A stretch of 64,000 nucleotides of DNA from Eudorina sp. 2006-703-Eu-15. Lineage: Eukaryota > Chlorophyta > Chlorophyceae > Chlamydomonadales > Volvocaceae. A program made the position numbers and the translations under genes. The notes under the pieces were generated by a model. It was not told where the DNA came from and made no database searches. It worked only from the letters and a program-made list of their open reading frames with translations. The stretch covers positions 1-64,000 of the forward strand of contig BDSI01000142.1 of assembly GCA_003117195.1 (NCBI GenBank), read 5' to 3'. Shown here piece after piece: positions 34,701 through 45,119 of this stretch. The number at the start of each line of letters is the position of its first letter. Position 1 is the stretch's first letter.

Positions 34701-35423
34701 GGCCACGTCATGTCAAGTTGAGTCGAGGGGCTGACCAAACGGGACATGACGTCGCGACGGCGCCGCCGCCGGTCACGCCGCCCCGGCCGTGCCGTGAATG
34801 GCGGCCAGCGCTGCCGCCGCCGCGGCGGCGGGACTAACGGTCCACCACCTTGTAACGGTTGCGACATGACATCACGTGGCTCCAGGGGGGATGAGGCCTG
34901 AGACCCGAGACGGCGGGGTGGCGGGCGGGTGGCTCTTGGTTTCGCCGCCGCCTCCTCAACCACCGTCGCCCCCGGCCTGTCCGATTGTTCTTCTGCTACC
35001 CCTACCCCAGTCTCCGTTATCCCGCCGCTGCCTTGGCCCCCGATCGGACCTTCTGCTCTTGCAGCAGCGCTGCTTCAATAGGTCTACCCATGTCTGGTAC
35101 AGTTGATTCTTCACCGGACCTTTGCTCTGGCAGCAACGCAGTTTGAATTTGTCTACCAGTTCCCTATACCCTCCCCCCCCTCGCCCCGGCCCCTCTCCCT
35201 GGCCCGCTTCCCCACCCCCCTGCCCCTCGCCGCCCAGGCCTGCTGGCACGGCAACCCCCGGGCCCGCCCCAGCTTCACCCAGATCGCGGAGCGCCTGGAC
35301 GCCCTCCTGGAGCGACTCACGCGGCAGGAGGCGGCGGAGGCGGCGGCCGCGAGTGGCGGGACTGCAGGGGCGGGGACCCCTGGGGGGCCGGGGGGGCAGG
35401 TCCAGGGCGCCCGCCGGTTCTGA
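25776..35423 (+). CDS. Raf-like (TKL family) protein kinase, 13 exons
   Basis: Exons are 25776-25946, 26028-26090, 26726-26767, 26838-26987, 27601-27946, 28313-29226, 29681-29797, 30073-30225, 30778-30822, 31267-31398, 32956-33357, 33976-34140 and 35238-35423, giving 961 residues. All junctions close in phase. The N-terminal half has an unassigned structured segment (residues 60-160) and Ala/Gln/His/Pro-rich linkers. The kinase domain starts near residue 563. It has the glycine loop GRGSFGSV, Lys587 in VALKEL, the catalytic loop HFDLKCDN (Asp684, Asn689), DLG in place of DFG (Asp706) and APE at 730-732. It continues with [21 protein letters not shown] and ends with [18 protein letters not shown] with IGDLGLSK is the signature of plant Raf-like MAPKKK-type kinases. 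About 105 low-complexity residues (roughly 737-840) are inserted after APE. It is likely a cytosolic Ser/Thr kinase; substrates are unknown. The start ATG opens an open frame with a clean GTGAGC donor. Confidence 0.88.
27201..27351 (+). repeat. R2 repeat copy in kinase intron
   Basis: About 150 bp starting TCGTTACATATCTGCCGGGC and ending GCGCGCCCGATCCCTG. It is nearly identical to 41281-41423. Both are preceded by a GT microsatellite and lie in introns in the sense direction. Internal words include CGGGAGACCGCCGAAGCACT and CCTCTGTCCCCTCGCTCTCA. Confidence 0.9.
28011..28086 (-). repeat. R1 intronic repeat copy
   Basis: The + strand shows TTTCAAACTGCGCTGCTGCC, AGAG, CAAAGGTCCGGTGAAGAATC and AACTGTACCAG. 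This is the reverse complement of the full-length copy at 35095-35170. It is in the kinase intron 27947-28312. Confidence 0.85.
29425..29480 (-). repeat. R1 intronic repeat copy
   Basis: GGAAATCGGTAGACATTTTC then AAACTGCGCTGCTGCC, inverted relative to the gene, in kinase intron 29227-29680. Confidence 0.8.
31040..31110 (+). repeat. R1 intronic repeat copy
   Basis: CTGGTACAGTCGAGTCTCTA, CGGATATTCGCTCTGGCAGC and AGCGC, in kinase intron 30823-31266. It is the same orientation and form as the copies at 301-345 and 35095-35170. Confidence 0.8.
31461..31505 (+). repeat. partial duplicate of a kinase exon inside the next intron
   Basis: AAGCCCGTCGTCAAGATCGG then GGACCTGGGGCTGTCAAAAG duplicates the last 36 bp of exon 31267-31398 ([12 protein letters not shown]) with three synonymous changes. 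It lies 60 bp downstream of the true exon end, in intron 31399-32955. No acceptor precedes it, so it is probably silent. Confidence 0.85.
31549..31586 (-). repeat. R1 intronic repeat fragment
   Basis: GGAAATCGGTAGACATATTC then AAACTGCGCTGCTG, inverted, in the same intron as the exon duplicate. Confidence 0.75.
31890..32150 (+). repeat. CCCACCCAACCGCC minisatellite
   Basis: Tandem C/A-rich units of 12-18 bp (CACCCACCCAACCGCC and variants) in kinase intron 31399-32955. A shorter block of the same type is at 32880-32945, just before the acceptor of exon 32956. Confidence 0.85.
34271..34515 (-). repeat. R1 fragments in kinase intron
   Basis: GGTAGACATATTCATACTGG near 34286 and GTATAGGAAATTGGTAGA at about 34495 are two inverted R1 pieces in intron 34141-35237. 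A short R3 core (CCACCTTGTAACGGTTGCGA) lies at 34846-34865 in the same intron. Confidence 0.7.
35030..35172 (+). repeat. R1 repeat, two tandem copies, near full length
   Basis: The copies run 35035-35090 and 35095-35172. The second reads CTGGTACAGTTGATTCTTCA, CCGGACCTTTGCTCTGGCAG, CAACGCAGTTTGAATTTGTC and TACCAGTTCCCTATACC. This is the longest version seen and ends 65 bp before the acceptor of the last kinase exon. Confidence 0.85.
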
Positions 35424-37728
35424 GCCAGCGGCCTGCCTGCCCGCCCGCCTGCCCGCCTGGCTACACCAGAGCTCCTCTCCCCCCCTTTTTACCTCATCCT
35501 CGCCTGCTTGGGGGATTCCGCCGGCTGACCCGCGGGTCCAATACGGGCGGTGCGGGGCGGCGGGGAGGGGGGGTTGTCTGGCGGTCAAGTCGTTGCTCCA
35601 GGGTTTGGGGGGGCCGTCGCGCGTAATCCTCCGCCCTCCACTTCCGCCCCCGGGTGGTTTCGTTAGCACCGACAGTCCCCCACCCTGGCTGATGGTTCCG
35701 TTTTTACGGCATGTGCGGTACGAGAGGGCAGGCTGTGTTGCGCTGCAGGATGCTTCTGGGGCCGGGGGCGTCGGGTTGTGGCTCGGAGACACGTGGCTCG
35801 TGAGCTATAATATTTTGGTTGGGTACGGCGCAGTTGGTCGTTAGTCGTTGACGTGATACGTGTACGGGCCCTGAGCGCGCCGTAGGGCAAAGCGGGGAAA
35901 GGCAGCTTCGCCGAGGAACTGATTGGGTGGGGTTGCGCGCGCCAAGAGTCGCTGCGCGCGACATGCCCAGCCGTTATTAATCAATTGAGGTGCGGTGTTT
36001 AAACCTTACTTATATGTATCAAAGGTTGCTATATATTAAACATGTTTATAGGTTGGATTGCTGTGTGTTTGATGCTGTGTGGAGTGCGCGCGCGACTGGG
36101 GCCGCAGCAGAGGGAGGGCGGCGGCGGCGGGGCCGGGCACGCAGACCCAGACCCAGACCCAAACCGGGTCAGTGGACGGCTGGTCTGAGAGTCTGCCTGT
36201 GCCCAGAGGCCCGAAACGCCCATCTAACGAGGCCCAAAGGACCGTCAAATTGGAACGCCTGGCGTCCTTCCTTAGCTTAGATGGTCCGGATGCTTACGGC
36301 GCTTTGGGATTCACGCTTCAGGGTAGGATATGCAGTGGGGGGCCTATCGGCGGGCCCCACAAATCGGTGCGGGGTGATGCCACAGATGGGGCCAGGCTGT
36401 TCACCCACATGAAGAGAGGAGAGGGAGCACCGGTCGGCTGGCCGCTTAGTTAAGTGACAGCTTAGGCAGCTGAGGTTTGTTACGGAGGTTCTCAATAAAC
36501 ACGCACTGCCTAGCTGCCTCGCTCGAGGCAGTCGAATCGTGCAGCCTGCAATGCTCCGTGAGAACGGTTAGTACGGTTAGGTCTCAGGTCGCAGTCTGGC
36601 GCGGGGGAGAAAAGGCGGGGGAGGGGGAGGGCTAGGGCGCTGAGGGGCTGTAGCTGAAAGGTATCGAGGAGAGGGGGTCGTCGGGAGGACGTTGCCACAT
36701 GCATCTGGCAGAGCGGAATCTCTGGCACACGACAGTCAGCTGAGCTTGGAAGCGTTGATCTGGGTGTTGCCGCTGTATAGCCGCCGTACAGTTGCCGTAC
36801 AGCTCTCCATGGTGCTGGCGCTGCGCCGTACCGGTGTCATTACGAGGCGCCTACGAAGCTGCCCGGTCGGGGGGGTAAGGGTAGGTCCACTTTGTAACGG
36901 TTGCATACAGTGTCAATACTTATCATTCCTGCGTTGTACTACGGTAATATTATTAATAATGTCACAGTGGACCCCGCGGGTCATCGGTGACAGCCAAAAT
37001 TCTTCCATGTCAGCGGTGACGACGAGCACGGGCGACCAGGGGCGACGGGGGCTTTCGCGCCTGATCCGATACCGGAACCGACATGGCGAGGGTGGGGTTG
37101 GCGAGCACGATAGGGAGCAGTGTTGCTATCTTTCAAAACACGGAATAGAATGATTCCGCAGGTTTCCGGCCTGTAGCCAGTAGCCAAAAAACCTTTGGCA
37201 GGGCAGATTTTGGGAGCCTTCCCGGGTGCTAGGAAATGAAAACCTCCGGGCAGGCCGGGAAGTATTTCTGCGTGTTTCGGCAGCAGGGCCATTGCTACCA
37301 CAGCTACGACAGGGATTTTCAGTCTTGAAGGGCTGAAGCACGCTTTCCTGGCGTCACGGATGCATGTGGGAGCGAGGGTGCGCTCGGGTGTTCACGGGCA
37401 GGTAGAGCAGGGGTGCGTGAGAGCGTGACATGCGGGGGGCATAGCTGAGGCCCGGGGGGAAATGCCTGTGTGCCGCACAGCAAGGAAGGATGTGCGTGTG
37501 TGTTTAGAGAAGAGACCCCCCCACCCAAACCATCCTGTGCCACGTATCGGTACCCAAACCAAACCATACCCCACCCAAACCATATCATATACCAAAAGTC
37601 GTACTATTTTAACCTGCAAACGGGAAACCGAGAACACAGCCACAAGGGAGCCGCGCCACCCCCGTGAGTGTGTGTGAATGCAGGTATTCGTTTGCTAATA
37701 AAGCGAGTCAAGCCTATGATGTCATCCT
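35424..37728. other. 3' flank of kinase gene
   Basis: No gene is seen. It should hold the kinase 3' UTR. The first TGTAA after the stop is at 36893, inside the R3 element, which is far for a normal 3' UTR. The rest is mixed unique sequence with an A/T-rich spot at 35985-36060. Confidence 0.5.
36884..36973 (+). mobile_element. R3 element with short terminal inverted repeats (MITE-like)
   Basis: The left end is GGTCCACTTTGTAAC (36884-36898). The right end, GTCACAGTGGACC (36961-36973), is its imperfect reverse complement. The length is about 90 bp, with an AT-rich interior and no coding capacity. It belongs to the family whose single ends occur elsewhere in the window. Target-site duplications were not resolved. 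Confidence 0.55.
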
Positions 37729-37823
37729 GCTCCCGTGGTGTAGTGGTTAGCACTGTAGACTCTGACCTGCCGGACCGGACAGGGTGATATCTACCGACCT
37801 GAGTTCAAATCTCAGCGGGAGCT
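37729..37823 (+). tRNA. tRNA-Gln (anticodon CTG) with 23-nt intron
   Basis: The acceptor stem GCTCCCG (37729-37735) pairs with CGGGAGC (37816-37822). The D arm is TGGTGTAGTGGTTAGCA. The anticodon stem GTAGA pairs with TCTAC (37790-37794). The loop reads CTCTGA plus A, giving anticodon CTG at positions 34-36. The T arm is CTGAG, TTCAAAT, CTCAG. The intron at 37766-37788 sits at the canonical 37/38 position, one base after the anticodon. It reads CAG codons, which are abundant in the Gln-rich proteins here. The D and T arms supply the internal pol III promoter. TTCTTG follows, with no strong T-run terminator. Confidence 0.93.
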
Positions 37824-38225
37824 AATTCTTGCTTCGGCTGCTAACCCCATGTTTCCATCCCATCCCATACCATCCTCGGATTGTGCGTGCATTGCACCAC
37901 AATTGCCTGCATGCCGCGGTGCCACAAACGACGGACGAAGGACATGCCGGCCCCAGGTTGGGCCGCAGGCAAGGTGGGGCCGCGGCCGCCGCCGATAACC
38001 GAGGTGGGTGCGTCCAGTACCACGGGCATGACGGGATTCGTTCTGGTATATAATAATAACGGGCTGCAGCGCGGAAGCCTGACTCCGCGCGCCTCGGTGC
38101 CGTTAAGCCGAGAGAGCGGCAGCCGGAGCTGGTTTACGGTGCTTGTGGGTCGGCGCTCCGGTGGGGTTCGGCGCGGCCGCCCACATGCACTCCGTCCAGC
38201 ACCGTCCGTCCAATCGAACACCGGA

Positions 38226-38316
38226 GGAAGCGAACACCGGAAGCGAACACCGGAAGCGAACACCGGAAGCGAACACCGGAAGCGATCACCGGAAGCGAAC
38301 ACCGGAAGCGAACACC
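38226..38316 (+). repeat. 13-bp tandem repeat GGAAGCGAACACC
   Basis: Seven tandem units, one with an A to T change (GCGATCACC). The unit is not a multiple of three, so it rotates through all frames and is not coding. Confidence 0.92.
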
Positions 38317-38566
38317 GGAATGGAGGCGCGCGATCGATTACGGCCTCCCGGTTACGGTGCCACATGGGGGCACATGCAGCCGCTTGATTGGGGCTTGGCA
38401 GGCAGGACAGCCCCAACGTCCGCAACGTCTGTCCTGCCGGCGGATGCAACGGGGGTGGCATGGATGGCCCTTCGCATGGGTAGCCCGATTGTTCTTGTAA
38501 CCGTGGCAAGGTGTGGCAAGGTGCGGCAAGGTGGACCCTTGATCCAGACCCTGTGTTACCATCAAG

Positions 38567-38598
38567 GATGTTACAGCGGACCCCACGGGCCATCAGTG
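38567..38598 (-). repeat. R3 repeat end, inverted
   Basis: The + strand reads GTTACAGCGGACCCCACGGG then CCATCAGTGAC. This resembles the right end of the element at 36961-36990 (ACCCCGCGGGTCATCGGTGAC). Confidence 0.7.
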
Positions 38599-38905
38599 AC
38601 TACTGCCAAAGCTTCCTCGCCTGTGTGTCATTTCCAGTGGCGCCTAAATGATGATGAACAGCGCGCACCGAGGCCGCCGCCGACACACCGCCGACCGCGA
38701 CAGCTTCCCCCGCGCAGGGGCACGCACCCTGTTGGTCAGGTAAGGCAGTCATGGCACACATACTCCTCTTGTGCTTCTCCCGCCACCCACCCGCCCTGTT
38801 GCCGCCACCACACCGCAAGACACGTCTCCCTGCAAGGGGTCTCAGGTGCGTTGATTGCGACTCTCTGTCTCTCTCCCTCACGCGCTCTCACAAGCGACTG
38901 GGTCG

Positions 38906-38946
38906 GGACACGGGTCCACCTTGTAACGGTTGCAATACATTACGTG
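38906..38946 (+). repeat. R3 repeat end, direct
   Basis: GGGTCGGGACACGGGTCCAC then CTTGTAACGGTTGCAATAC. It matches the copies at 45925 and 2890-2975. Confidence 0.75.
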
Positions 38947-39361
38947 ATAAGCGACCGGGGATCTTCGGGACCTGGTTCTTCCTGCCACCCCGAGTTGCAG
39001 AGCTTGGGAAGGCAATTGCCAGTGCGTGCGAAGGCAAGCAAGCAAAGCGCCTAAGACCGTTGTTTTTCGGTTGCAGACTGTTGTGAACCGGGACGACTTA
39101 CCCAGGAAATCGGGCCTTTGGCGTTCGGGGCGGGACAAATTGTCCGGGTTGTGCCTTATAATAATTTCATAAGCAATCCCGCAGCAAAGGTGACGGCCCG
39201 CTGAGATTGAAGTGCGTTCCTTATTGTCATTGATTGACCTGACTGTCGTACACGGGTCAGACTTGATGATGCATTGTCACCACTGCTAAGATTTCACAGG
39301 ATTCTTTTGTACCAGAGCACCCGTAGTATTTTCGATTCACATTTGTCACGACCCTTGTATT

Positions 39362-42300
39362 ATGCTGTCGTCCAACCTTGTGAGGACGAGTGGCCATCGG
39401 CCTGTCGCAAGCTTTAGAAGGCTAGAAACCGTTGCTGTCGGACGTTACAGGAACATCGTGATATGCAGAAACAAGATTGGCGACGAGCTGCTGGATTTCG
39501 TGACAGGTGCGAGCATCACCGCGCACTCGTCAGGGTCTGTGCGAGTCGCACGCCGAGTCCGCGTTTCCGGGAGCTGCATGCCTATCTCTGACACTCAAAA
39601 CTACCTTCCCTTTTCATTTACGTTTTGCAGCCGGCCCCAAGCTTCGGAAATGGTACGGGGCCGGTGACCGGCCCACGGATGGCGGGGCCGAGCAGGTCAG
39701 TGTCGCCCACACGCCGCGGCTCGGAGCGTCCGCTCGCATTCCCGACACATACACACACACATACACACACACACACATCACACACATCACACACATCACA
39801 CACACACACCTTCCCCACCCAGCACATCACATCACATCACAACGCCCCCCAGCCTTCCCACTCTTTCTGCGAACCCCAATAAAAGCTGCTCCATCCCCAC
39901 CCCGTCCAAACGGCCCCAGCCAACTCTCCCCACACACCCGACACAACCCCTCCAACCCAACCCCTCCCCCGCCCCCCCAACCCCTCACACACACATTCAT
40001 CCTAAACCCCATCCTCAGGAGCCTGACGAGCCGGACGTGGCCTCCGACGTTGTGCTGGTGACGGACGCGGACGGCCCCATCGGGGAGCAGGCTGTACTGC
40101 AGCTCATCCTCGCCAGGTGAGGACCCGTGGGTCGGTTGCCTGGTTGCCTCGTCCCGGTGCAGCAGGGGCGGGGGCGGGGGGTGGGGTGGGCGGAAGGGGT
40201 ATTCAGCGGCCAAACCCAGGGCAGGGGTGCGCGTATGCGTGCGTGTGTTTACCCGCGGGCAAGGGGTGGGGGGTGCGGGGGGCGTCTACATCGGCGGTTA
40301 TCGGTTTGTTGCACTATTGCGGTTTCGCCGTCTTAATTGACAAAAAGGGGGGGGGTGTCGCGTGTATGTGAAACACGTGTGTGCGGGAGCGGTTGGGAGC
40401 CGAAGGGGGGAGGGGGGACGGGTCGTTGCCTGGATCCTCGCCCCCGTGAGGGCGGGTGTGTTGAGTGCGTGGTGTGTGCGGGAGGGCGGGCCCCCCCCCC
40501 TCCCAGGACGCGTGCTGCCTGTTCTTCGACTTTTTGCACCACCAGCGGGACAGCGGGGAACCGCAACAGATAGGAATCGAACCGGTAACCACCCGCCCGC
40601 ACCCGGCCCTCCCCATCCCGCCCTCCCTCCTCTGTACAAACAGTCGTACATACAGAGACGTTCTCAGAGACGTCCCCGCCCGCTTCCCGACCTGCCGCCC
40701 CCTCCCCAACGCCCCCGTGATGAACCGCACCGGGAACTCCCCTGGTGTCCGATTCTCCGGTCAGGCACCCGCAGTCCCGCAGTCCTCCACACGCGGGGCC
40801 CCTCCCATCCTCACCTCCCCCTCATGCCAATCAAGACAGCCGCCGCCCTCCGTTCCCCGTCCTCCGCCGCCTCCCTCCCCCCCTCCCCTTCTCCCTCCCC
40901 GCAATCGCGCCCCACCCCCACCCCCTCACCTCACCTCACCTCGCCGCCGCCGCCCCTGGCGCGCACGCACCCACGCAGGCAGCAGCTGCGGCTGCTGGTG
41001 CGCGATGTGGCCGCCGCCAAGAACGCGTACGGCCCGTACACCACCCCCATCTCCGCCGACGCCGTGGGCCCGCGGGCGCTGCGCGGGGTCAAGTGCCTGG
41101 TGCTGCTGGGTCGCCCCGCTCGGGGGCTGCTGGAGGCGGCGCGGGCCGCCAAGGTGAAGCACGTGGTGCTGCTGTCAGCGGCGCCGAACGGTGAGGGGGG
41201 GGGGGTGAGGGGGCGGCCCGTACGTATGAGTGTGTGTAAAAGAGAACTGAGCCGCGAGTGAGTGTGTGTGTGTGTGTGTATCGTTACATATCTGCCGGGC
41301 CGACGCTGGCCGGGGGCGCTAACCCGCCCCATATGGGAGACCGCCGAAGCACTCTCCCCTGGATACGGGCGTAAGGGGCCTCTGTCCCCTCGCTCTCAAC
41401 CAAGGGCGCGCGCCCGATCCCTGAGGATCGGTGACAGCTGTGTGTGTGTATGCCGCCGCCGTCGTGAGTGTGGTTGTGTATTGAGAAGCCCGCACATGTG
41501 GCGTATGTGTGTGTGTACTTATTTCTCTGTGTGTGTTTCCTGAGAAGGGATTTCAGAGAGCTTTGGTTGTTCTCGTTTCACCACCAGGCCTCGGGGACGG
41601 GGGGAGCATTTGCGGGGAGCGGAGGGGGGAGGGCGAGAGGGGGGAGGGCGAGAGGGGGGAGGGCGAGAGGGGGGAGGGAGGGTCCTGCTGCGGTCCTGCG
41701 GCGACCGCAGTGGTGACCGAGTTGGTGGGCTGCGTCCCACTCCACTGGTGTTCCTGTATCCCCCCCCCCAACCTTGCCACGTATCGGTTCCCCAATCCAT
41801 ACCCCCCAACCTCTCCCTCCTCCCCGGGGATCCTCCGCTGCGCAGCTTCGGGCTCCTCCGCGGGCTTCTCCCTGGGCGGCTTCTCGCTGGGGGGCGGCAG
41901 CGCATCCCGGGAGCTGAGGGAGCTGCCCGACGCGGCGGTGGAGGCGGCCGTCAAGGCGTCGGGTTTGCCGTACAGCATCGTACAGGTGAGCAGGCGCCGT
42001 CGGGGCGGAGGGGGAAACGGAGGGGGCGCGGGGCCGCGGGGCCGTCGGGAGCACCGATGCGCACTGCCGTACTGCGGAGATGGCGGTACTAGATGACGGG
42101 AGCGGCGGGATAGATAGTACGGGGTGCGGCGGCTGGTTTCTAGATGGTTGCGTATTTGCCGTACACTGTCGGCCTTGACACGCGGCAGGGCCGGCCCTCC
42201 GACTGGGGCCGCCCAAGCACCGCAGCAGCCCCCGACAGTGCCTAGCCTCATGCGCACGCTCGCCCCCCGAATGTACGGCTCCCTCTTCCCTCTTCCCCCC

Positions 42301-43376
42301 TTCCCCCCGTGTGTCGTCTCCGAAACCAACCCCACGCGGCGGCAGGTGTACGGCCTCCTCGACCAGGGGCGCAGCGGCGGCGGCAATGTGGCCCTCCAGC
42401 AGCAGCAGCAGCAGCAACGGGGGGGAGGGGGAGGGAGTGGTGGTGGCGGTGGTGGTCGGGCGGTCAGTCGGGAGGCGCTGGGGGCGCTGCTCAGCGGCCT
42501 GGTGGATGCGGTTCCGGAGCGAGGTCGGACGGTGCAGGTGGGTAGGGTTCCGGAGCAAGGTGGGGCGGTGCAGGTGGAAATGGAGATATTGTGGGGTCGG
42601 CGGGGGGCGGGGTAAACCCTAGCCCGTGTGGGGTCATTGTGCACGGGTATGGATCCCCCAATCGGTAATGCAGTAACCCCACACGGCCCCAGTCAGTGGT
42701 GCGCACCACTGCACGGCGTCCAGGAGGAGGAGGGGGGAGGAGGGGGGAGGGGCAGGGGCAGGGGCGGGAAGGTCAGAGGATGTTGGGGTCGTCGTACAGC
42801 CTGGACCACGTACCCGCGACCCGAACCCCTCTCGGCCCCTGCCACAAGTAACAACCTTAACCTCCCTAGCAACCCCCCTTCGCAACCTAACCTCCCTAGC
42901 AACCCCCTCTGCCAAGTAACAACCCACAACCCACCTGCGCGACCTACCCAGCTGCCTGCAAAGTTGCAACGCGAGCTACGCTAACAACCGGCCACTGGTG
43001 GGTGGTCTGTTCTGCAAACGCCCTCACACCTCCGCCCGGCGCGCGCCGGTCGCCGACCTGTTCCTATACGTACCCTGCCCCCCCCCTTATTACCCCTCTC
43101 CCTACATCCCCTCCTGACTTCACCACATGTGTCCGGGTTGCCTGCCTCTCCCTAACGGACCCCCTCCCCTCTCCCTACAAACCCATCTTGCCCCCTTGCC
43201 CCACACCCCCCTCCCCCCTCCCCCCATCCTCCTTCCCACCCGGGGGCCCCCACCCTCACCCTCAGGCCACCGGCAGCGACGACTCCGCCACAGCGGCCCT
43301 GTCCGCCTCCGCCTCCCCGCAGCGGCAGTTGGAGACCCTCACAGCGGCCCTGGAGCGGCTCGCCGAGGACCCGTGA
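39362..43376 (+). CDS. NAD(P)-binding Rossmann protein (NmrA/SDR-like), probably plastid-targeted
   Basis: Seven exons: 39362-39506, 39631-39695, 40019-40116, 40979-41190, 41846-41985, 42346-42537 and 43266-43376. They encode 320 residues, and every junction closes in phase. The first about 35 residues (MLSSNLVRTSGHRPVASFRR, then more basic residues) are Ser/Arg-rich and acid-free, as in a chloroplast transit peptide. Next comes LRKWYGAGD, then the Rossmann start DVVLVTDADGPIGEQAVLQL with a degenerate glycine motif. It continues with VKCLVLLGR, AKVKHVVLLSA, LPYSIVQVYGLL and VSREALGALLSGLVD, the order seen in atypical SDR/NmrA-like proteins of plastids. A Gln and Gly run (residues 243-260) interrupts the loop before VSREAL. 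The catalytic YxxxK pair of classical SDRs is not evident, so a binding or regulatory role is possible. The substrate is unknown. Confidence 0.85.
41281..41423 (+). repeat. R2 repeat copy in NAD(P)-binding gene intron
   Basis: Near-identical to 27201-27351, with a short deletion around GGATACGGGCG. It follows a GT microsatellite (41264-41280). Upstream, AGAGAACTGAGCCGCGAGTG resembles AGAAAAGCTGAGCCGCGAAA after the GT run at 56424. Confidence 0.9.
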
Positions 43377-44986
43377 TCCCCAACTGTGATCCCCTAGATC
43401 CTTCCTGAGATCCTGATCTTAACGGGTATGTGATAATTATGTGCTAGTTATTGGTTGGCAGTCGGAAGTTGGTGGTTGCGTCCGTTGGATCCACGTGGCC
43501 CCGCCGGGCGACGTCCCGTCCCACGGCTGGCCGAGCAGGGCTGCGGGAGCCCCTCGCCGCGGAGGGCTCGTCGGCGAGGGAGGGCGGAGGGAAGGAGGGA
43601 CGGACTGGGGGGAGGGGGGTCTTTCAACCCCTTAACGGTAATCGGCAGCCTCTGAGCCGCCCCTGGAGTGGTTGCTTGGGGGGTGGGACCCCGCTGCGGT
43701 CCCCGGACAGGGAGCAAGGAGGCCGACAGGGTGAAAAGGGATGAAAGGGGATGAAACGAGAGGTCCCCGGATCGATCCCCGGTCGGGACAAGTCGCACCC
43801 CCCACGCGGCTCACCGCAGGGATTGCGGGTCCGCCTGGTCGGTTAGGGCCGTTGTTGGGTTGTTGTCGGGAGAGGGGCGGAGAGCTATCGTCGGACGATC
43901 GCCATCTTGGACAGGGGGAGGGGGAGGGGGGGAGAAGGGGAGGGGGGTACAGGAAATTGGTAGACATGGGGGGTATAGGAAATTGGTAGAGGGGAAGTGG
44001 TGGGTTACGCGACGCCCGACCGGGGTTGGGGGAGCAAGGACTGCCACGAGCCGCGACGTGTCCACGGCCTCGCTCCACGGCCTCGCTCCACGGCCTCGCA
44101 TCCCGCTCGCTGGCTCGCTGCTGTGGACGGTTGGCGACCCCGCAGCAGCTCCGTTCCCAGTCAGGGGAGTTGATCCGAAGGGGGGGGGCTCGTCATGCTG
44201 CGTGGACCCAACGGGACCCAACGAGATGGAGTTTTGGTGGGGTTCGTTGGTTGACTGGTGGTGGCCCGTGGTGGGCAACCGCAAGACTGGCAGCGCTGAT
44301 CCCGCCCTCCCCGCAACGTTGGGTGCGGTACTGCGGTGGCGGGGCAGTTGGATGGACCTCGATATCATGTACCGTATGTCTCGGCGGATGGAGAATAGGA
44401 TGCGAGGCTCTTCGCCAGCGAGGGTAGGGGCGAGTCGAGCCGAGGGGAGACGTGCCGGTGTGAGCGAGGAGCAGGGAGGGCCCCGGGGGGCGGGGGCCAC
44501 GTCGCGTCACGAGGGCTGGCGGGGGTTAGTGCTGCTACTGCTGCTGCTTCTACGGCTGCTGCTACCGTACTCGCAGCTGTTAATGCGGCCGTTTCGTCAA
44601 GATGGACCCTGAGTCCCGACGTCCCGACGTCCCGGCAATCCAACGGGCCCAGACAGCTTTGTAGGCGCCTCTGGCTGGTACTGTTGCGCTGCTGCTGCTG
44701 TTGCTGCTACTAGTCCTGCTGGTGGTGGTGGGGGCGGGGGCGGGGGACCACATCGTGAGGTGTGTGATGGTGTAGGCCCCGGCTTCCTGACGGGGGCCCT
44801 GACGGGACGGAAATGCGGACGACGGAAAGGCGGACGACGGAAAGGGACCCACCCCCATCCCGCTGGACGGGACCCCCCCTCCGCCCCGCCCCCATCCCGC
44901 TCCCGAGTCTTCGTGAGCACTTGGAACGTGCTAGTCTGTCTGAGGCGCACGCGATTGGGGTTTGAGGGCACGGCCTCAAGCACTAC

Positions 44987-45119
44987 CCGACCGCCGGGAG
45001 GCAGTGACGGATGGGGGGGAGGGGATGCCCTCCACTGCCGCGGGGCCCAGCTCCACCCCAGCGCGCAGACGAGGACCGCGGCACACCGGGGAGTGCAGCA
45101 GCTGACCACCGGGATGCAG
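44987..45119 (-). CDS. possible internal exon of an unidentified gene
   Basis: On the - strand a good acceptor (CCATCTGTCAG) is followed by 133 nt without stops and a GTAGTG donor. The reading includes LHPGGQLLHSPVCRGPRL and AGVELGPAAVEGIPSPP. Nearby - strand readings that look protein-like are VPYRPLTDPWDALIIGPVT (about 45255-45315) and EAGAYTITHLTMW (about 44750-44805, after a CCCGTCAG acceptor). I could not join them in phase. This may be a real gene convergent with the NAD(P)-binding gene. Confidence 0.3.

Larger units (their letters stand above)
37824..39361. other. intergenic stretch between tRNA-Gln and the NAD(P)-binding gene
   Basis: No coding exon is supported. It holds a 13-bp tandem repeat (38226-38316) and two R3 ends (38567-38598 inverted, 38906-38946 direct). 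The promoter of the NAD(P)-binding gene should lie in the last few hundred bases, which are more balanced in composition. Confidence 0.5.

Noticed and set aside
42146..42300. Possible extra exon in the NAD(P)-binding gene
   Set aside because: SIVQ joins VYGLLDQ in phase without it, which matches the usual order of the family.
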